Origin: Rhizopus arrhizus
Lineage: Eukaryota; Mucoromycota; Mucoromycetes; Mucorales; Rhizopodaceae
Direction: 5' to 3'
DNA: 64,000 bases
Assembly: GCA_024220505.1 (NCBI GenBank)
Contig: JAKZZE010000020.1
Coordinates: forward strand, 248,001 to 312,000
The translations under genes were made by a program, and so were the position numbers. Positions 26,401 through 37,900 of the stretch are shown piece by piece; position 1 is the stretch's first letter, and each line of letters begins with the position of its first letter. The notes beneath the pieces were generated by a model. It did not search any database, was not told where the DNA came from, and saw only the letters and a list, made by a program, of their open reading frames with translations.

Positions 26401-27051
26401 TTGAATTGATATATTTCAATAATATTGTCCACTAATCTATTTTCGTAATTTACATCGTGGAAGAACCTTTGCGCTTCCAAAGTACGACCCACTCGTAATG
26501 CAAGAAAACGATCTGTTGTACAAAGAATTTCTTTTAGCTTGTCCTATATTTCACGTTCATATTAGCTTTTACTCTCTATATAGGTGTATTCACAAATGCA
26601 CTTTACCACAGCTTCTTTACCATCAAATACATTGTTGTATTCAATATCATTCTTTATACGTTTAGATAATATAATCCTTCTCTTTAATTCTACTGCTACA
26701 TGAGATAAAAAGGCTCTATAATACCGAGATTGTTGAGGATGTAGCTTTTTTTTATTATTCAGTTGTGATGATGTTGTAGGTTTTGATATACCATGATGTG
26801 CTTAGCAGCTAGTTTAGTATAATGAATTAAATTTAATAAATAGACCTACTATTTTCTGATACTCGAGACAATGAAGTTGAATTTGATACTCTTGGCTGTG
26901 GTGATGCTTTATTATTGGGAACCTTGGTAGTAAAAGATCTTTTTAAACCAAACTTTGATGTTGCTTGTTGTAACAATTGACTGTGTTGTATTATTGTTAT
27001 TTCAGACTTCTTTTTCTGAGACGAGTTTGAATCTGTTCTTTGCAAGTTCAT
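23465..27051 (-). CDS. Rho1 guanine-nucleotide exchange factor, Rom2 type
   Basis: Predicted 1053-residue DEP-DH-PH-CNH protein, the fungal Rho1 GEF architecture of the cell-wall integrity pathway. Exons: 27051-26850, 26800-26607, 26543-26139, 26086-25877, 25828-25094, 25039-24622, 24571-24014, 23963-23674, 23614-23465. The N-terminus is Ser/Asn-rich. A DEP domain lies at about 90-185 (HVAVELKRRI, DRFLALRVGRTLEAQRFFHD). DH spans about 315-520 (RQETIFELIYTEESFLKDL, then NGYLTKPTTRLGRYTLLL). PH follows (IKQGTLRRT; RPIPIELLGVSL restored across intron 5). CNH runs from about 710 to the end (DDGQYYMLATESGLYIGQ, CDVWAIDTTKSMILLTTPLG). A poly-Asp/Glu and Ser insert occurs between DEP and DH. The first intron uses GTAGGT and a CTAAG acceptor, the least certain junction. 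Confidence 0.93.
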
Positions 27052-28161
27052 TTATATTTACAAATTGTTACAAATGCATTCAATATATATTATTTTCTAA
27101 AAAAAAAAAAAAAAAAAAAAAAATGAAAGAAATAAGAAAGAAAGATTTCCAATTTTTTTTTTTCTGGTAGTAAGCGGAAATCCAAAACACAGATAGTGAA
27201 ATCTGTGACTCAAATTAATGCTATCATCGCTTTACAAAAGATGACAAGTAGCGCAACTAAACGAAAGACGCTTTAGGAAAATTTGATAGTTTCTTTTTAC
27301 AATTAAAAAGCAATTCAAATTGTTCTTCTAACTTTAAACGTATACCAAAACTGCTTATAGAATGGCTGGTTCAGACCAAAAAGCATATTACCATTTTGAA
27401 CCTGATCCAAGAAATCAAAAGGTAAAAATGCCACTTGTGTCAAAAGTCTATTTTTTGACACCAGACCTTCTTTTTAGGTAGAATTCTGCTATTTGTATTC
27501 ATCTTTTTTTTTTTTCCCAAAAACAAGCGGTACTTTTCAGATTAAATACATTATTTTGCAAAGCATACCTTTATTTCACTATGGAATAAACTAAAATTAA
27601 GTGTCTCTGAAAAATGTTGCAGTCCTATGTATACACAAAGAAAGCTTTGATATCATACTGAGCTTTCAAGTAACAAACATTTCATCATTGTTGATTTCAA
27701 GTATACAAAATTTAGTAGTAACGATGAAAGAAACACAGGGTATAAAATAAACACTAGGATCATCTTCAATTGTAATGTTCATATTTTCATCATGTCTTAC
27801 AGCTAGTAAAAAGAATTTGGTACTTATGATTTCCAAATATATGGTCCTGCTCTTTTAGTTCTGATCATTTTTCTCTTCTGCTGATAAGATATAGCATTTA
27901 CAAGTCATAATATCACATAAACTAGTCTTTGAAATATGCGTCAAAAAAGGAAATCAATAAACGCACTCATAAATGAAGTTATCAACACGCGAAACAATAA
28001 GTATGAGGCTGATGAAATTAAAGGCTCATCTGATTGTATTGTAGCGCAAACTATACAACTCATATGCTTCTTTTTTCTTTTAAACCACAGTACGCATCAT
28101 TGATCTATTGTACTATGCGCTACACACATATATTTATAAAGAAGTATCATCTTTTTATTGT
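27052..28161. other. Intergenic region with A25 tract and an orphan exon-like ORF
   Basis: 1.1 kb between two minus-strand genes. A 25-base A run (27099-27123) lies about 50 bp upstream of the RhoGEF start, so it is a T tract in its leader. At 27361 a plus-strand ATG opens MAGSDQKAYYHFEPDPRNQK followed by a good donor (GTAAAAATG) and, about 55 bp on, a TTTTTAG acceptor, but no convincing downstream exon follows. It may be a remnant first exon or chance. The rest is AT-rich without coding signal. Confidence 0.5.
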
Positions 28162-31100
28162 TTATTCATCATCATCATCATCGCTGTATTCCTTTAATAG
28201 TCTATCTACTTCTTCAAGTACATCTGGACTAAGTTCATCATCTTCATCGTCCGAACTATCTTCTCCAATAACATGTTTTACTTTGTCACTTTCTTTTTTT
28301 CTTTTTCTTCTTTTTCTTCTTCCTTCTTGATGATTGACTCTTCTCCTTCTGTTACTGGACTATGGTTTATTGGTGGCGTGATACTAGTAGTTGTAATGCT
28401 TGAAGTATCCGTAGATTTGGTTCTTAATTGAGGTCGAGTGGTTGCTGCTAACTTAGCTCCTGTCGCTAATAAATTATCAAATATTTCTCTACCAAGACTC
28501 TTTTGTTGTTCAATCGGCTTCTCTGTTAATTGGAAAGATTGTGAGAAACCATGATCAAAAAAGTTTTCCAGTGTTTCATCTGCCAAGACAATCATTCTAA
28601 GATCGTACTATTAATATATAAACATGTAGATGGACAAGTATACCTTAGGGAGGCTAAAGATAAATATTTGTTGTCCTCTTTGGTTTCCGAATACTCAAAA
28701 GCATTTTGTAAAAAGGTGGATACTGAATTTAAATGTTCTTCATCATTTGTACGTCTAAAGATCCACAGCAATGTCTCGGATAGCTGTACTATTTCATCTT
28801 TATCAAGATAACCATCTTGATCTACGTCATGTAATTTAAAGAATAATTCCAGTTGACTATTCAAATCCCCTTTACAAATAGCTCCAATACCAATCACTAC
28901 ATCCTATTGATAAATAAATGAGCCTTTGCATAAAAACTCGTACAGTTATCGTTTTGTACCTGAAGGTCAATGTTTTGTTTCTTTTTTACATCAAATTGAT
29001 CAAACAGTTGCTGAATAAAATTTTTAGCTACTTTAAGTTGTCTCTGCATCTCTGGCTGCTGATCTTCTGCATTCATTTTAGCCCACGATGCTAGTGATCC
29101 AATAAATATTTCAAAAGATGCCAAGTTCATCTGTGTATGTTCATGATAATACAACACATTTTGAAACTTGTCATAAATCACCCCTAATTCTTCTTTGTCT
29201 AATTTAGCTGTGTTGGCAATGTTACGTATCGCTGATCTCTTTGTGAAGGATTCAATGCCTGCAACTACCTTGAGTTGATGTGTTTGTCTTAGTTCCCGTA
29301 CAACTTCGTCAGTCACATTGCTAAACTCTCTATAAGCAACCAATAATAGTTCATTGAATTTCTACAAGTGAACTCAGTAAACACATACGTTATATGAATT
29401 TGGACTTACAGTCAAGTTCTTTGCTTTTGGGTTATCAGAATTTGGATATAAAGGTGTGTCAAGATGGCTAAAGTATTGTTTGAGTATATTCATAAATGCA
29501 CCGTCATCACTTGCTTCTAATAAGTCATCGCCATTAATCTTTAATACAGCCAAACTATAAAAAAATTAACAACTAGATAAACTATGTATTCTCTCTATTT
29601 ACCCAATTTGAAACAACACCTTGGGACCTTCCATAAAAAAGCAATCCAACACTCTGAAAGCAAATAAAAGTGGCATTGAATTGATGTAAAGACTTAGGAA
29701 CCAAGGTAAACAAGCAACAGAAAGTTGAATATCCGCTTGCTTGAAATGTTGATGTAGTTTAGGCATTGTCTTTTCCAGTAGATGCTCAAATATAATTTGA
29801 TCTAGTAACGCTCCATACATTGAGGTGCTGTAATAACCAGGTAATAAGTCATCACATAAAGTGCCCAATGTAAAAAAGGCTTGCTCTTCACTCATATAAC
29901 TATATATTGTTTAATTTCACGTACTACCTCTCTGATCAAGGGACCTACATTAAAATGGCTGATGTGACAATGTTCATAGCTTGACAATAACCCAACTCAG
30001 GATCCTTCCAAGAATAAGCAACTAACACTCTTCGAAGTCGATCAATGCCCTCTGGTTGCTGATAAGCTTTGTATTCTGGCAAGGATCGATTCAGGTCCTT
30101 TTCGATTTCTTCCAAACTAAATGATGTCTTGTCCTTATTTTCTTCCAAGATTCGATTGTAAAGTCCTTGGTTCATAAATCGTTCATAAATCGCACCTGAG
30201 CAAACTTCCCACATTTCTCCTCGTAGCTTGTTGGGTAAGCCAATTCGAATCAACTTTGAAAAATGAGGTGTCTTTGATAATGTCAAGTTTCTACCATTTC
30301 CTTATAATACAAAAAAGTAAGATCAATTTGACTCCATAAACTACATACCCGGGAAACTTACTTTGAAAGTATTCTTTCCATAATTTCATTTTACTTTTTT
30401 CCTTCAATTTCTTGGGATCACCAGGGAAGCTAAATGTAAGCCCTAATCCACCAGGAACTAAATTCAAATCTTGATCTTTAATCACTGATTCAGATGGACA
30501 TGTCTTGAGAAATTGTTTCATCATCTTCATGTGTTTAATTTGATTTTTCAAATGTATTGTTAAATTAGATGAAAATTGTTCGCAGTCCTTTTTGCCTCTA
30601 CTCATCATATAAGCTTATAGTAATCATGTATTGTCATATTTTACCCATTCAAATGAAAGATAGTCTGAGCATGGTGCCAATTGACAATCTTGATAGAATA
30701 CAAATCAGGTCTTTGATCCATCACTTTTTCTACTCGACGTATGGTGTACAGTGGCATAACCATATCCACATTGGCTTGGTCAGTAAAGGTAAGATAAGCT
30801 TCAGATAAGTTGAGTTTGCCCATGACGCCTTCGCCTACAGTCGCGTCCATCGTTGTCATCAAATGCTCACTGATCGGTAATCGAAAGAGCGCCCTGAATC
30901 GCTCGTCCCTTTTCTGAGCTGCAAGATCTGTTTTCAGCGGCTGCATAAATTTACTGATAATCTCTTCTGTTTTCTCTTCCTTGTGGGTGTTATTGGCTGC
31001 TTTGAGTACACGCTGCATGGCTAACCCAGTCAGTTGAACTAACGTGTCATAGACTTCATCTCTTTTAAATAAATTTGAAAAAAAATGCTCTGTCTTGTCT

Positions 31101-31999
31101 TTGAGTATGGCTTTGATCGCATCTGGAAATACACCACGCTTGGATCTTTCCTTTTTAATGTCCTCTATATTCTTCAGTTCAATCAATACTTTTGTTTCAT
31201 AACCAAGTAAGAAGGAATAAAAGGCTAGATAGTTTTCACTAATATAAAGCCAACCTTGGCTTGTAAAACGATTTGTATGGTATGCACAAGAATAATCTAT
31301 AGAGACAGGAATACAATCAATATATGATGCATAGCTGCGTTGTCTATCCTTACAGTTGACAAGTCTTTCTGATGGAGAGACATCAAATGTTTGTCGAAAA
31401 CTTCTTGATGCCTTTCTCACTTTTTCATCTGTTGATATTTCATCCGTACCAGAGTCTATTTTTATTAAGCATCCAAGATCTTTTATATACATATGTGTAT
31501 CTATATATATACCTCTGCGTGTAACAATCGAGTTAATTTTAGTAACCACAAAGGGTTCTCTTTCTTCGCTGTCTAGACTATCAAGTAAAGGTGAAATATG
31601 GACTAAATATATTTATAAGACACAGTTGTACTGCCGTTATTTTATATTAATTTTACTATTAATCCATTCCCAAGCAATATCTGCCTTCTTTTCTGTTTCG
31701 GCCACGGCCAGTTGTAAGTTGGTGTTATTCATTCGTTTAAATAAAATGCGATATGGTGATTGCTTTGTATCCAATCTATTCCAAAATGTTAATTGTCTTC
31801 GACTTTTTTTTTTTTTACAAATGAAAACATACACATTTTGTAAGGTACCCAATACACTTCTCATTAAGCCGCTTTTTTGTGTTTTTGCTTGTTGTAAAAC
31901 AAAAAAGTCATTCTCCTTTAATTTTGTCCAAAAAGGACCGCTGATATCTACCTGCGTTGGCAAAGTAAATAGCTCAAAAGCAGCTACTGAAGAAGTCAT
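28162..31999 (-). CDS. GRAM-TBC RabGAP (TBC1D8/9-like)
   Basis: Predicted 1105-residue Rab GTPase-activating protein resembling TBC1D8/9 and yeast Mdr1/Gyp2. Exons: 31999-31657, 31602-31513, 31455-30645, 30597-30362, 30300-29949, 29899-29603, 29554-29410, 29361-28960, 28903-28644, 28596-28282, 28228-28162. Two GRAM domains lie at about 190-275 ([15 protein letters not shown]) and 325-410 ([15 protein letters not shown]). The TBC domain spans about 500-720: [28 protein letters not shown], the arginine finger in DLNRSLPEY and the glutamine finger in [10 protein letters not shown]. An EF-hand loop [12 protein letters not shown] sits near 919. The tail is acidic ([10 protein letters not shown]). 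Two junctions are uncertain: the 57-nt in-frame segment 31456-31512 and the last intron 28229-28281. It starts 109 bp from the divergent kinase gene. Confidence 0.92.
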
Positions 32000-32108
32000 T
32001 TTGAGTTAAAAGAAAAAAAAAGGAGTTTAAGAGACATTTGCACTCAATCCCACTCTGTTTATTCTATTTTAAAACTCCTTTCTTTTTTTTTTTTCTTTTT
32101 TTTTTGCT
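32000..32108. promoter_or_regulatory. Compact bidirectional promoter with inverted AAACTCCT elements
   Basis: 109 bp separate the two divergent start codons. AGGAGTTT at 32021-32028 and AAACTCCT at 32073-32080 form an inverted repeat. Each gene therefore has AAACTCCTTT followed by a long T/C tract about 20-30 bases before its own ATG. No clear TATA box is seen. Symmetric co-regulation is inference. Confidence 0.6.
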
Positions 32109-33214
32109 ATGACTTATAATGTACTTTTGGTTGGGCAGGTTTATGTTGATACTATCTTAACTGTGGACCATTTTCCAGAAGAAGATGCAAAGCTTAGAAC
32201 TACTGATACACAAGAAAGAAAAGGTGGCAACTGTTTGAATACAGCTGAGGTCCTTTGTCAATTTCCAAACATAAACCCCTTTGTCATGTCTGCATTAGGA
32301 CCTCAAAATACTTCAAAGTATAATAATACAATAAAACGCTTTGTAAATAAATTGACTTTTATCGTTTGTAGTACCTTATTAGAAGAGCTGGAATCAAAAG
32401 GAATAAAAACTTCAACTTGTCTGTTTCGTAAAGAACCAACACCTTCAAGTTATATCATTCAGTCTAGCAAAACAGGTTCACGAACCATTATCTCATGCAA
32501 TACGTAAAAGAAAAAAGGTTTCACAGAGAAAAAGTTTATTAAAATAGCTATTATAGTATACAAGATATCAAGAAAGATGAGTTTATTGGCAAAATAGAAA
32601 CACTTTTTAAAGACGTTCCACTTTCTTGGGTTCATTTTGAAGGAAGAAATGTTGAAGAGGCAGTAAAACAAATCGATTGGCTTGATAATAAAGCAAGACA
32701 AGAAGGATGGAGATCTCAACTGAGCATATCTGTAGAACTAGAGAAACCGGATAGACCTCATATTGATACACTTTTGAACAAAGTAATATAAGTATGTTGT
32801 ATTAGGTATTGTTTCTTACTATAATTAATATAGGGTGATGTTGTATTTTTTTCAAAGTTGTATGCAGAAAAAAGAGGATATGAAGAACCAACAAGATTTT
32901 TAAGAGATTTTCAAGCTAAATGCAAACCAGAGTAAGTTTTTTATTGCTACTATAACTTCAATAACACATTATATTTCAGAGCCATTTTATTCTGTACTTG
33001 GGGAGCAAATGGTGCAACCAGTTTACACCATCAAAATATTCATTATTCACCAGCACCTTACGTACAAAAAGTAGTAGACACCATTGGAGCTGGAGACACG
33101 TTTATAGCAGGTGTCATTTTCAATCTTTGTCATGGTTATAATGTAAGAGCTGCTACACAATTTGCATGTAAAATGGCAAGTAAAAAAGTAGCACAGTATG
33201 GATTTGCTATCTAA
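32109..33214 (+). CDS. Ketohexokinase-like PfkB sugar kinase
   Basis: Predicted 299-residue PfkB-family kinase closest in pattern to ketohexokinase, which makes fructose 1-phosphate. Exons: 32109-32317, 32372-32503, 32557-32782, 32834-32931, 32980-33214. The N-terminus LLVGQVYVDTILTVDHFPEE and RKGGNCLNTAEVL is the substrate-side GG motif. TPSSYIIQSSKTGSRTII follows. The middle contains WVHFEGRN, SISVELEKP and GDVVFFSK, which are characteristic of ketohexokinase. The C-terminal signature VVDTIGAGDTFIAGVIFN carries the catalytic Asp and anion hole. The end VAQYGF fits, and the length equals animal ketohexokinases (about 298). Other PfkB sugar kinases remain possible, but the EGRN/EVEKP pair argues for this group. 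It shares a promoter with the RabGAP gene. Confidence 0.88.
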
Positions 33215-33770
33215 AAGATGATATCAAAGATGCAACAAGTAGAGTGTAGTCATGACAATACCTAAAAAGGAAATAATTTCGATTACATAAATTTACAACA
33301 GATCTGCCTTTTGTGTTTGTTCTATTATTTATCATTGTGTTAAATTGTCACTTATTTATTATAAAAGGATAAAAGAATAAAAAATCATCCATTTTCCATC
33401 CAACACGTAATTCATTTTCCTATTATGAAATAGTAAAAGGTCTTATGTAATAGACAGGAAATAAGCATTTCGATGGGCCGGAATTGTATAAGAAGGTTGT
33501 ACAAAATATTACTTTAGTGACAATACAAAAAAAAAAAAAAAGAGAGAGAAAATGCTAGTATTACAAAGCTATTTAAAGAAAAACAACTGTAAATATTCTT
33601 TTTTTTTACAACTAATTTGATTCGTTATGTTATAAAAGAGTTTATCCAAAATACAAAAGATGAGAAAAAAGACCGCTTTTTAAAATAAATTACCGCCAAT
33701 TTCTCTAATCAAATAAAAAAGAGGGATTTTTTTTTCTATTTTTCTTTCTTTTTCTATTTAAAAAAAATTC
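33215..33770. promoter_or_regulatory. Intergenic region upstream of the Whi3-like gene
   Basis: 556 bp between two plus-strand genes. It contains an A15 run near 33526-33540 and a pyrimidine tract at 33726-33760 directly before the start codon. No coding potential is visible. Confidence 0.5.
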
Positions 33771-34982
33771 ATGGTTACTTATAGCCAAGGTATATTAAGA
33801 GAGGAAATCATGGACCCTTCTTCCCCTCCATTATCTGCTGCTCAGAGTCCATTTTCTGGTACTTCTCCTGTACCCGAGGATGTTACGACTATATTTGTTG
33901 TGGGATTTCCTGATGATATGCAAGAAAGAGAATTTCAAAATATGTTTCTTTTTTCTAAAGGGTTTGAAGGAGCTTCATTAAAATGGCATTGTAAACAAGA
34001 TGAAGAAACCAATGAAAATAATAAAAAACAAATGGTAAATAGTTTTATTGTTTTAAATATTTTTTATTAACAATAAGAATAGATTGGATTTGCTAGATTT
34101 GCTACTCGTTCTGAAGCAATAGAGGCAGTTGATATATTAAATGGTCGAAAAGTTGATTTAGAAAAGAGTTCGGTCTTAAAAGCTGAGATGGCTAAAAAGA
34201 ACTTGCACATCAAAAAAGGTACAAATTCCTCCGCCACCATTGCACCAATGACAATTGGTACTCGAAATGCAAGCCAAAAGAATCCTAAATTAGTCGGAAT
34301 TCAATATGAACCATTTTCACCCATTCACGATTCCTTCTTTCGAGAACATCCTTTATTCAGCACCAGTCGTTCACAATCCATTGATGCTGGCCGAAACACA
34401 ATCATTTCTCCCCCTCCTCCTCCTCAATCACCTTTTCAACAACAACCATTTCACCTCTTTTCAAAATCAGCCTTTATGATGGACCCTGAACCAGATTCAT
34501 TTCATTACTTGTCAAAATCTTTACCCATGTCCAATGTTGACCCCATCATTGAAAAAAAATTACCAGATGATGTCTCTATGAGTCGCAAGAATTCATTTCA
34601 ACCCACAGCCACTACATCCTTGTCTCGTTTAGCAGCAGTAGTAGATCAAAACCCTCCGTGTAACACCCTGTACGTAGGCAATCTGCCCTCCAGCACAAAC
34701 CAAGAAGAATTACGCTCACTCTTTTCGAAATGTGAAGGATACAAGCGCATGTCGTTTCGTATAAAATCCCCGCAGCAAGGTCCCATGTGCTTTGTCGAAT
34801 TCGAAGATGTGCTCTATGCCACACAGGCCATGACTCAGCTTCAGGGTCATGCACTTTCCAACTCCGTCAAAGGTGGCATTCGACTTTCATTTTCAAAGAA
34901 TCCATTGTTTATCAAACCAAAAGAATCAGATATCAACTTTAATTTTAGAGAAATGGGTGCTGCTTTATTGGCGGACTTATAA
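33771..34982 (+). CDS. Two-RRM RNA-binding protein, Whi3-like
   Basis: Predicted 387-residue RNA-binding protein with the layout of fungal Whi3, a regulator that retains cyclin and other mRNAs and tunes cell-cycle and branching. Two exons: 33771-34034 and 34083-34982. RRM1 spans about 39-121 ([20 protein letters not shown] ... [19 protein letters not shown]). A Ser/Pro/Gln-rich linker follows. RRM2 at about 281-355 is the hallmark: [46 protein letters not shown], then [16 protein letters not shown]. The long polyQ of ascomycete Whi3 is missing; only short QQQ-type and PPPPP segments occur. A second in-frame Met at residue 14 is an alternative start. Intron phase 0 is clear. Confidence 0.9.
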
Positions 34983-37900
34983 AACATAATCTTACACATT
35001 TAGAAAGAAAAATCATTGTTATTATTATTTAATTTGTATATAAAAAATGCGCATACAACAATAAACATTGTCATTTACCTTTTTATAAGTCTTATTGATG
35101 TAATGATTCTTTTGTAAATAAACAAAGAGCTATAGATTTTGCATATACTAATTTTATAGTAAAAAGGGTGAAAAAAATGAATATGAAACGTCAGTGTCTT
35201 GGCATATTTGACCATTATGTCAACCTTAATCTAAGAGTGCGCTGATTTACATGATCCACTTTATTTTTACAGAAGAAATCTACTATGATAATGTATCTCA
35301 TCACATCTTGTAATTGTCAAAAATTTAATTACGCAAATAGACTCACCTTACTGAAATAGTAGCGTCTATCAGATGATAATGATGTATTTTCATTTAAAAA
35401 AGCTGCGCAATAGAAAAAAATATGAATCATGCTCTCTCTCTGTAGTAAGAAGGATAATGAAATTAATTAGACTAGATAATGTTCCTTTATCGAACCAGCC
35501 ATCAAGACACAAGCGGACTTCAAGATGGGCCATTTGTGTAGTAACGGTGAAAGCGGATTGACAAAGCAAATACATATTTGTATCATCTATAATAAAAAAT
35601 TTGTATAAAAGCACCTTATGCTTTCTTTTGAAACTTTAAAAAACATATATAGTTGCTAACTGTAAGGAAGTACTCAGTGTTTGTTGAACAGGTAATATTA
35701 GAATATTTTCCTCTAAAATAGATCTTTGTGTTTTGCATATTTTTTATTGTCTCTTGTTTCTCTTTATTTTTTTTAACCATAAACGTCCAGCATAAACTAG
35801 ATAAAAAGAATAAGAATGTTGCGTACCTTATAAACTAATGGTATAAAATGAATGATCACAAAGAGCATGTATTTCTCCATATGAGAATAGTTATTTAAAT
35901 TATCTAGATGCTATCTAAAGTCGCGTCATTGTATAAGAGGTATAATCAGAATAAATCAAAAAGTTAAACAAGACACAAGATGAGATACAAACATAAAAGG
36001 TAATGAATCACTAGGAGCCAAGATATACACGGTAGTCGGCTTTTGATTTTGGCATTGAAAATTGTGGGAAAGTTTCGTATCAAATTTCTTTTTAGAGCCG
36101 AGATCTCTGAAGGCATAATGCAAGTGACAGTATTCATAGAGACGTAGAAACATACTTTCACTGAAAGAGCACTATCAATATTTATTAGAGACTAGGGCCT
36201 ATGTAAACGATACTAGGAAAATTAAGGAAGCTGATACGAGTGATATATTCATTTTCGAAGAAAAAATTCTAAGTTTATTGGCTAGAAACATCTCAAAATT
36301 CTGTATGTCAAAAATACATCTACAGAAGCCGCGTTAGTTTCACCAGGATTAGATTGTTTTTGGCTATACTAGAAACATGAATTAGTAAAAACAAAAAGTT
36401 TTTTTTTATAATGAAACTCTAAGTTGCGTTGCGCATCGTTTCAAAAATTACAGCCATTGATACCTAAGAGCCACTAAAACTCTGAAGAACAATCTGTTCA
36501 TTATTTTATTTGAGTTATAGTTTTATCCAAAAATAGCTATAGCTCAATTTTTTTTTAAAAAAATCTTGGATAATATGAAGTATTAGCTTGATCCCGATCG
36601 TGGATATTTTCTAGGGTATTATTTATGATTTTCTTGTGACAAGAAGGGAAATAGTATCGTAGTATATATATATAGCTCAATAGTTATTGATTCTATTTAC
36701 ATATTCCAAAAAAGAAAGAAAGAAAGAAAATTATTGTGGATTCTTCTTGCTTTTGCTAGAAATTGTTTGTCATAACATTTCATCATCAGCGACCATTTCA
36801 GAAATACCCAATTGAATAATTATATTGATGAAGAGCAATATTTGATGTAAAATAATCCTTCATAGTCAAGAGTTTTTGCTCAATTGGTAAACTGATAAAG
36901 CTTTATCTAATAGTTGTCAACGATTTTATGCTGGGTTCTTCTTTATATAGTCCTATATCTTATTCTACTCTGTATTCAAATATGCTATGGTTCAGTTACA
37001 AATGATGTTTCAAAACATAAACAGCGGCAACTGGATAAATTAAAAGATATCTGTTTATGCTTCACCCATAAAATGAAGTACTTTGTGGGAAAAAAATGTC
37101 TGTATTTATGTGGCTTATAAAAATGTTTCAACTTGTAAATTAAGGATAGTATGAACTTTTGCATAATAACTCGAAGGTGGAGTTTTATATATAGAAACGA
37201 ATGAAGATGGCACACATGTAAGTATACCATAGTGGTAAATGCGAGTTTTACTATTGTTGGTAATTATACCTTTAATAGATCAAACAGATTGGTTTTTGTA
37301 ATTATCTGTTTAAATAGTGAAACTCACACTGTTTACTGGCCTGGAAATTGTAATACATATGGTGCTCATAATTAGCCTATCAAAACCGAAAACTGATCTA
37401 ATGGTTCACTTGTCCTTACTAGCTCATCCAAATCATGGTTACAACATATTCTTGTTTGGAAATAGGTTTTGACTAGGGTTAAATAGTCGAATAACTGAAA
37501 AAAAGGGGGTTTTCCAAAATAATATTACATCTCCTTACAGGCATGCTCTTACTCTTTTGCTGTTCTTTTTATCTTAATTGTATAATCAATCATGATTTCT
37601 TAAAAACTAATACGGTGAAATATTGAAGTGTATTGTTGGGATTGAATTTCAAAATGAAAGTCTTATACATCTTTAATGTTCAAATTTACATCAACTATAT
37701 TGCTTTAATAGCTATCTCTTGGTAAGCACTGAGTAAACACTGTTAAAACTAAGAAACCGTAGCTTATTTAAGGGCCAATAAAGCCTAAAAGAAGAACAAT
37801 AGCATAATTATTGATTGATATAGTTACATTTAGATGCTCGACTACCGTAACTTGTGTTGTAGTTTCACAATATTCCTGTGGTAAAGTATATTGCTTAAAA

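Noticed and set aside
32459..32719. Minus-strand ORF inside the kinase gene
   Set aside because: Antisense shadow; the plus strand has clear PfkB motifs.
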